A DNA stretch of 64,000 bases, from NCBI GenBank assembly GCA_035578905.1, contig JAQJVL010000156.1, forward strand, positions 62,001-126,000. Direction: 5' to 3'. Shown one piece after another: positions 52,601 through 61,600 of the stretch. The DNA is from Stictocephala bisonia. Taxonomy: Eukaryota > Arthropoda > Insecta > Hemiptera > Membracidae. The position numbers were made by a program, and so were the translations under genes. The stretch's first letter is position 1. Each line of letters begins with the position of its first letter. The notes beneath the pieces were generated by a model. That model made no database searches and was not told where the DNA came from. It was given only the letters and a program-made list of their open reading frames with translations.

Positions 52601-55600
52601 GCGTACTTGTTTAAGGTAACCTCTTGTATATAAACCTTTGGCCCTACCATCCACATAGCAAACTGGAGAACTAACTAATCGACCACTAACCGGACGTACT
52701 TTCAGCGCACTATTGAATGCAACCTCTGTTTCTTTACTCTCTAAGACTGAACTCACTTTAAGTAGTTTAGGACTGCCATGAATGGTGTGATTCCTATTCC
52801 TGCTGCAATGCAGATGGCTGTCCCATTCTTCACAATGCTTTCCATGGGACTGCAGAATGGCCCATCCACCAATAACCTATAGAAAATAAACAGTAGGTGG
52901 TTAAAAATATAATAATTATGCGAAAATATATAAATTGGCAAATATGCCTTAAATTTTTACTTTTAACTCCTATTTAATATAATGTTGTGGATATCACTAA
53001 GTGATTAATGATAGATTGGTAATGAATATAAATACATTTTAAGTATCTTAATTGATTTGCAGATGTTAGCAGCAATACACAAGTTAATATATTAATGTAC
53101 AGTATATGCAGTTCACATAGAAATTGTTGCTTGCAGTGGTTAATGGTCACATTTTAAGAGCGGATAAATTAATTGGCTCTAGGTGACAAAAGTTAAGTTG
53201 TGTATGGGATAGTCATTTTTAATCAACATCCTAATCTTCCAAATATATCATGATGTAATATTTCTTGCTTGCCGATTATTTCCTAAATTAATGGATGTAA
53301 TACTGTCAATTCATAAAAACTACCCCAACATTCCCATATTTATTCTAGAAAATAAAATGAGTGTAAGTCATAATAAAAAAGAGGATATTGAATTAATTAT
53401 ATTTATATGAAACATACTTTTTTCTCTCTTTCACATTTCTCTCTATTTGTTTACCCATCTGACTGTAGTGAATGAGAGGCCCATCAGTATTTATTTATTT
53501 AAGTTAGGAGAATAACTTGATCTGTACGTTTCAAATAACTACCACAGTGCGAGTGGGTGGGCCCCTCCCACAGTACGTGGGTGGGAAGGCTAAGGGTGGG
53601 GACCTTTCACCCACACACCTGACTGTAAGGGTGGGTAAAAGGTCCGCACTCTTACAGGTGCAGTGGTGATGACCCTCCCACCCACAAATACACTATAAGG
53701 AAAATTTATCCAAAGTGAAAAAATGTAATTCATTTCTTACTTCTAATCTATTAAATTTGCAACCCACTTGTAATTTCTGCCACATGTAATGATCCATCTT
53801 TAAGATATGACACATTTCAACTAATGAGCACTTCCTTAGAGTTCTCCTATCCCATAGTCACAAGTCAATGAGAGGAGACAAAAATGAGAGAACATTCAGA
53901 TAACAGATTTGGTACAAATTGAAATTTGTTATTATTCTTTTATTTTCTATGCATGATTTAAGCAATTAATTTCAGGAATGGAAAGATGTTTCATTATCAG
54001 TGATTATTCGTGAAAAGAATAATAATCACCTCTGTCTGTAAACAGTCGCAAGGAACATTTCACGTCCTCCATCCATTTTTGCTTAGACATTATACAATAA
54101 GCACTTCATTATATTGCACATAATTTAGATATTTGAAGATATTTGTTCATGTATTACAAGTCATTTGTTAATTTCAATATTTGGAGGCAGTTTATTGATG
54201 ACTGGTATTTCATCAAGTGTCACTTGTTGGTATTAACAACTACATACAGTTGACTAAACTAATATTAAACTGTATATTTTATTAATTTATTTTTAAGATG
54301 CAGATCATCAAGATATAGATGAATATAGATTTTGAATGAATGTGATGAGAGTAGATGAGCGAATGTAGTTATACAAAATAAGGCCGACCATTCCTTAGAA
54401 AGTGTCATTAATTAATTGCCCGATGATGTTATCAACTGCCAGTAGTTATCAACTGATCCCTTGCAAATATATTTATTCGTAAGACGCAGATTGTCAAGAT
54501 ATGGGTGAATATTGATTTTGGAATCTGTTATGACTTTGATTGGGATCGAACTCGGAACTTTTAGCTTATGAAGCTAACTACTCTAACCTGAATCATCGTT
54601 AATACATTGTTGTTTTGTGTACATGTACAGGTGGGCAGATAGGTAGATCTGAAACTCTTCCCAAGTTTAACTGACTTGTAACAAGTCTTTATCAAACATA
54701 AATTAAGCACAGCAATAATTTCCTTATAGATGGTTGAGTTTTGTATTAGCACTAATTATTTAGAGGAATGTTCCTTGTGATCCGTCCACTTTCGATGTCA
54801 ACCGAATCCATGTCATACAGTACACAACCTCACTTCATTGTTTATGTTACTGTAATGTTGATGAATAATCAATACAGAAAATATACTGTTAAAAAACACT
54901 CTTGTGACCTCAGGTGCATTATAATTGGCAACAGAACGCAGTTGAGTGTTCATGACTAATGTATAGCGAATGTGTATTGAGCAATGGAAGGCCACATGAC
55001 TGGCTCCACTTGATGCCTAAAAAATCCCCACCCCAGAAATGTGCTATATTCTCGGAGACACAAGTGAATTTTTATTATTGAGATACTCCTAGAATGGTTA
55101 TAAAACACAGATAAAAGCTAGTTAATAATGATTTAAAGTGATTCTAATTCCAAACATAATTAAAATAGTACCATTGATTACACACACACTTTTCAGATAT
55201 GATTCAAATTTGAATTTTGATATTTAATTTTGTGTTTCCAATTATCAGCTGTTTTGGAGTCCAGTTTATATATATGAATTTTATAATTAAAATAGTACCA
55301 TTGATTACACACACACTTTTCAGATATGATTCAAATTTGAATTTTGATATTTAATTTTGTGTTTCCAATTATCAGCTGTTTTGGAGTCCAGTTTATATAT
55401 ATGAATTTTTATTATTGAGATACTCCTAGAATGGTTATAAAACACAGATAAAAGCTAGTTAATAATGATTTAAAGTGATTCTAATTCCAAACGTAATTAA
55501 AATAGTACCATTGATTACACACACACTTTTCAGATATGATTCAAATTTTAATTTGAATTTTGATATTTAATTTTGTGTTTCCAATTATCAGCTGTTTTGG

Positions 55601-58600
55601 AGTCCAGTTTATATATATATAGTACTCCACTACTGGACTCCATATATATCTTATTTACGCCATTGGCATTCTCAACTTAGTCTACACAAACTTTATTATA
55701 GGGCAACGATCCAAACCTATCAAGCAAATTTGTAGTGGACCTCCCAGGATTTCAACCCGTGACCTTCTGCATGTGAAGCAGAAGTGCTAACCACTAAGGG
55801 AGCAAGAGACCTAGTGGTCTTTATTTAAACTACTTAAATACTAGTTTTTTTAAAGATCTCTTTTTAACCTTACTCTACCCATTCCTCATATACTATTGAT
55901 CTGTGCAGCGAACCTATCAGGCATAGTTATGACGAGTCACCTCATTCAGTCAGAATAACAATTAGTTAATAATACTTTTTCAGCAAAGTTCTTTAACTAT
56001 TTATTAAAGTGTTTTAGTAGATTACGTTAGACATACATTTCCCAAAATTGTATCTTAGTGACCACGTGGACTACTCAGTCCATGGCGGAAGCTAAGGTCA
56101 TTCGCCTGACTGCATTGTCATCACCGTGCCGATCGGACCGATCGCCATGCAAACGCAAGGAGGTGGCCAGGAGGGGTGAACTCTGGCAGATCTCGAGGAG
56201 TATGGGTATGAGTTACATCTTGGTCGGCTCTTGACTAATATTAATTATCTTGGCTAAGATATGTTTAGGGTACCGTAGTTAGACGATATGGTACGTTGAG
56301 ATATCGTTCGTTTTAAAATATAACATTATGTACTGAATCTATTTTTATGGATTGTGGTTCATGTAAAATAAATGCAAGTGACATTTACTGAAAGCCGCAG
56401 TTGTTATTGCTTCTTCCGTGACCACGTGGTGCATCTGTGAGAAAGTATGCTAGGGTCTGTCCCCTTTAATAAGTGACAGTAGTGGCAGCGTATTTGTACT
56501 ACCGCGACATGGTAAGATGAAAAACCAGTACAGTTTAACATGAATAGTACCAATAAAAACTAATAGTCAAGGCCTTGAACTTGCCTTATCTAAAACCCAG
56601 GTACAAAGTCCTGACGCTTCGACTGCTCGGCCACTGGTTCTGCCTAAAATGTGTAGTCCCATTGAAATATAATGCAGTTTAAAACAACAGTATTGGCATA
56701 GCTCACCAACTAATAAAATTACAGGCACAAATATTCCTATTACATGAGATCTATTGTAATTAATGTAATCAAGGATATTACATACCTGATTGGTTTGCGA
56801 CACATTGGCAATATCCTGTTACTGCCATCGTTAGAGATCATTTTACATACAGCTTCTATGAACAATTATTAAACATTTTCAAAAACCAAAAATACAATTA
56901 ATTATAAATACCTTTCATTAGGGAAGTTTGACAAACTATATCATGACAACCTAAATCAGTTCTTTTAGATGACTTTCTTGAAAAAGGCTGTTGAGGACAA
57001 ACTATTGGCTTCAAAAGGTGGATATTTATAGAATTATTACTATTATTATTATTATTGTCTTAATGCAGTAGTTTTCATTTAGATGCAGAAGAATAATTTT
57101 AGTGGATCGCATTAAAGTAAGTAACTTAAATAAAAATATATGATGAGACTTTGACAGTCATTGTGATCTTAACATTAATACAGGGTTATTCTAAAGATGG
57201 ACCCAATTTAATAAATTCGTATTTATTTAAGTATAAATTCAAACTGAATAATTTATACACCAATGGAAAAAGAAAAATTCAGTTTTTTTTTACATATTTA
57301 TAAATGTTCAATATGTTCCCCTTGTGCTGCATGGCAAACATCTAAACGGTAGCCAAACTCGTCCCACACACGAGAAAGCATATCTTCTGTTACTGAGTGC
57401 ACCGCAGCAGTGATACGGTTCTTCAGATCATCCAGAGTTGCTGGTAGAGGCGGGACGTAAACAGCTTCCTTGACTTAACCCCATAAGAAATAGTCACATG
57501 GGGTGAGATCAGGAGATCTCGGTGGCCAGAAGTGTAGAGCAGATCTTCATTTCCTATGCGTCCTATCCAACGCCCAGGAAGTGACTGATTCAAAAAGTTT
57601 CGGACATCAAGATGCCAATGGAGCGGAGCTCCATCCTGTTGGAAAATGAAGTCCTGTGAATCTTCCATAAGTTGAGGGAACAGCCATTGTTCCAAAATGT
57701 CCAGGTAACTGATTCCAGTCACAGTTCTTTCCGCAAAAAAAGAATGGTCCATAAACCTTTGTACGAGATAAGGCACAGAACACGTTTACCTTTGGCGAGT
57801 CTCTTTCATGTTGTAATATTGCATGTGGATTTTGTAGACCCCATATGCTTAAATTGTGTCTGTTGACTTTCCCACTGAGGTGGAACGTAGCTTCATCGCT
57901 ATAAACGATACGCTGTAGAAATCCGTTATCCTCCATCGTGTGTACCAATCATCACAAAATTCAATACGCTTCACTTTGTCATTAGGTTTTAGAGCCTGCA
58001 CAAGTTGTAATCGACAGGGCTTGTACAGTAAATGTCTTCGCAGAACTTTTCATACAGTTGGTTGGGGTATGCCAAGTTCTCTACTAGCTCTATTGGTTGA
58101 CTTACGTGGACTGCAAACAAAACTTTCTTCAATTCGTCTTACGTCATCCTCAGATACACGCGGCCGGCCTGAGCTTTTTCCCTTACACACACTTTCAGTT
58201 TGTTGAAATTGCGTAAACCAACGGCTAATGCTTTTTCTTGTCGGTGGTTCAATACCGAATTTGAGATGAAATGCCCGCTGCACTGTAACTTGCGACTCAC
58301 TTTTAGCAAACTCAAGAACGCAGAAAACCTTGTGCTGCACAGTAGCCATCTCACTCACAAGTGACAATGAAACACAAAGGCGGCTGGCTGGCGCGAGAAC
58401 TCTAGCGGCCATTTCTGCAACTACCGCCGCCACCGCCCAATTCCTCGTTTGAATAGGTTAAAAAAACTTTGAATCTTTCTCTTTCCATTATTGTATAAAT
58501 TATTCATTTTGAATTTATACTTAAATAAATACGAATTTATTAAATTGGGTCCATCATTTAGAATAACCCTGTATTATGCAACATTCTCAAACCAAAATTT

Positions 58601-61600
58601 TAATTTAAAATTAACCCTTCAATGTGCGATTTTATTAGCACATCCTAATTTTTATTGATTATCAATTTTAAAGTTCAGTTAATGCATTTCTTCTATGATC
58701 AGTTTTTACGTCAATTTTTTATGTCCAGTTATTTATATGTCCTTTAATGTAATTCAGACCTATGTTAAAACTGTATTGGCTACAATAAAACGCTTTAGAC
58801 CGCTTATCCAAGAAGCCCATTTGAATAATGTTACATTTCAAATGGAATGAGTCAGTTTTCCCAGTATCGAGTAGGCTAACTCTTTATAGCCAATATATTA
58901 GAAATAATTTTGTTTGTTAAAAGGAATTGGACTATCTAACATTAATACTATTCTAGAAATCATAATAGTCCAGCTTTTCCATTAGATAGACTAGAATTAT
59001 ATCAAAGGAAAATCTTACGTACAAATAACATTTTTTAATTGGTGTCTTGATTATTTGAAGAATATTCCAGAATTCAATATTTTAAAGAAAAATTATACAA
59101 AATATTTGCTAGAGAATGCATTATATAACTTATAAGATTTCATGAATTGTGGCTCTACCTTCATTTTCATCTCTGTGTAAAGTAGTTTAGTTATTTTAAA
59201 CTCAACCTCGACTATATTTTTTTTTATTACAACATAGAAATTTAATGAATAAAGAAATTTGATTGATTGAGTCCCAATGACATAAAATGTTATCATTCGG
59301 CCACTTTGATTGCGACCTTATTAAGGAACCTGTGAGAGAGAGAGAGAGAAAGATAGCAATTGAAGTGAGACAGAAAATTAGTCTTCTCCCACCTCTGAAC
59401 CGACTTCCACAAGGCCACTTTAACATTTCGTTGTCATGGATGTTAAAGTGGCAACGAAATGTTAAAGTGGCCCAGTGGATATGCATCCATGACAACGAAA
59501 TATTAGAGTGGCCCAGTGGAAGTCCGGAAAGTAAGAAGCTCCGCCTATTACGTCATCGTACTAGGTGACCATTGGCGGGCAAGGAACGTGGAGGAAACTG
59601 GAATCTACTACAGCTAGGCATAAGGGGAAAAGGACCTGAGATAGGAGTGAGAAATCAGATGATGTAGGGCGGTTTCAAATCTGGATGAACTTTAGATCAA
59701 TCAATGACTGAACTCCATTTAGAGAATGTGTAAAAATTAAGCTTTATACATGAGTTTTACATACTTGTCCAATCTCCTCGTTTCCTGATAAGGACAGTAA
59801 TACTGGTTTGACTAGATGACTTTGAAAGCTGCAAAGAAAGAAGACAACAAAATTATAATCAATTATTATCAACTGGATGGTATAAACAATTGTTGTAGAT
59901 AAAGTATTGAAGTCTTGCACTAACATTAACCCTTGTGAAACCAAAACATATGAATGACTAAAATTTCACCAACATTTTTATCATTAATAAAAGTAAAGAA
60001 GAAAGGTGTATATTCACCATTTCTTCTCTCCCAACACTATTACAGTCTCTATTTTCCTACGGACATACTTAGTGGCTCACATCCTCCCATAATGGGTATT
60101 TATGTACTTTTATCATTCCCAATCTTCATTAATAACTTTTATTATTTAACTTACTACTTAGATTAAATGATACTTTTATTACAAATCAATAGTTTGTATT
60201 ATTGTATTTTAATAAACCCAATTCAACTTCTAATTAAATGATTTTGACTATTATAATGAACTGTATATTTTTTTACACCAATACTGTGCTGAAAGAATAC
60301 GTAACTAAAGAAGTAGTATTACGTAATCATTATGATGTTTGATGGTTCATTATAATTGTATGATAATCAATCTTTGACAAGTGCTGTGTTAGTTGTTTTT
60401 TAATCGTTTCTGCAGTTGGTTGCTCTAAGTGATTTGAAAGTGCTGTTAAAATTGTTTTTTCTGTGTTCTTCATTGCTACACATTGAACAGGAGGAGAGAA
60501 TGGTTGAGGCGATTCCATGTGATTGTCTATAAATGATTTGAACAATTTTATTTTTTCATGGATAAAGACTTGCTGAATGTGGATAGGGTTAATCAGGTTA
60601 TGAGGAATCGTGTCAGTATCCTTGAACCTTATCCATAGGGAAGACATGACAGTAACGAGTTGAGTCTGTTCGCTCATAAGTAATGCCAACACGGCTGTTG
60701 AGAGGTCCGTAAAGAGTTATGTCCATCCCCTCATGAGTCATGCTCTCCACTGTGACAGAGTGTACTATAAGGAATTGTGTCCGTTTCCCCAAGAGTTATT
60801 TTCATGAGTTGGGTGGGTGGGCCACAAGGAGCCATGTCCATATCCTCATTTTTCAGGACTGTAGAGTGGGAAGATGGCGATATTCAATTATTAATTATGT
60901 ATGATGATGAACGATTAAATTAAATTCATTATTCATTACTAAGATACCAATCGTAGATAAATGGGCGAATGAGTGTGATGGTTGTATATGAACGAGAGTA
61001 GTCATTGTTACTAACTGAGTTCGACTTAGCTCAGAGAGGACCATATACGAGGGCCGTTCAGAAAGTAAAGAACGATTGCGCATCACGGACGGCGCAGTTC
61101 CCCCACCACCGCGGGAGTGGGCTTATTCTTTAGTCCAAACCTTCCGCTTCAGTTTGAGCTGTGTAGCGGTGCCGTGAGGTCACGTTTGCGTCTCTTGTGG
61201 AAGTTCAAAATGGCGGCGCCAATTGAAAATCCCGCCAAGTGTGAAGTCCGTAGTGTGATTCGGTTTCTTAATGCGCAGCATGATCGACCCATAGAAATTT
61301 ATAGGCAAATTAAGGCAGTGTACGGTGACAATGCGATGAACGGGTCATCGGTGAGAAAATGGTGCATTCAATTTAATGAAGGCAGAACTATTGTGCACGA
61401 CGACGAACGAAGTGGAAGGCCGTCACTCGTTACTGACGAGTTGACAGCGAAAGTTGACGAAAAAATTCAAGAAAACCGGCGTTTCACTTTGAGCGATAGT
61501 TCTCAAAGTTAAACAAATTCAACAAAAAATGCCAGTATACCGCTCAAAGTGAAACGCCGGTTTTCTTGAATTTTTTCGTCAACTTTCGCTGTCAACTCGT

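Noticed and set aside
54768..54995. Overlapping 60-63-codon ORFs on both strands
   Set aside because: No motif, no splice context, AT-rich chance frames.
55737..55803. tRNA-Val gene
   Set aside because: Anticodon arm is good but acceptor and T stems are mismatched and a SINE-like body continues beyond it.
56049..56560. Complete LTR retrotransposon or endogenous virus
   Set aside because: Only one LTR-like interval and a possible primer site; no gag, pol or env frames nearby.
56567..56803. 78-codon minus-strand ORF
   Set aside because: It overlaps the donor end of the NADPH oxidase exon 56786-56855 and reads on into the intron; the rest has no similarity.
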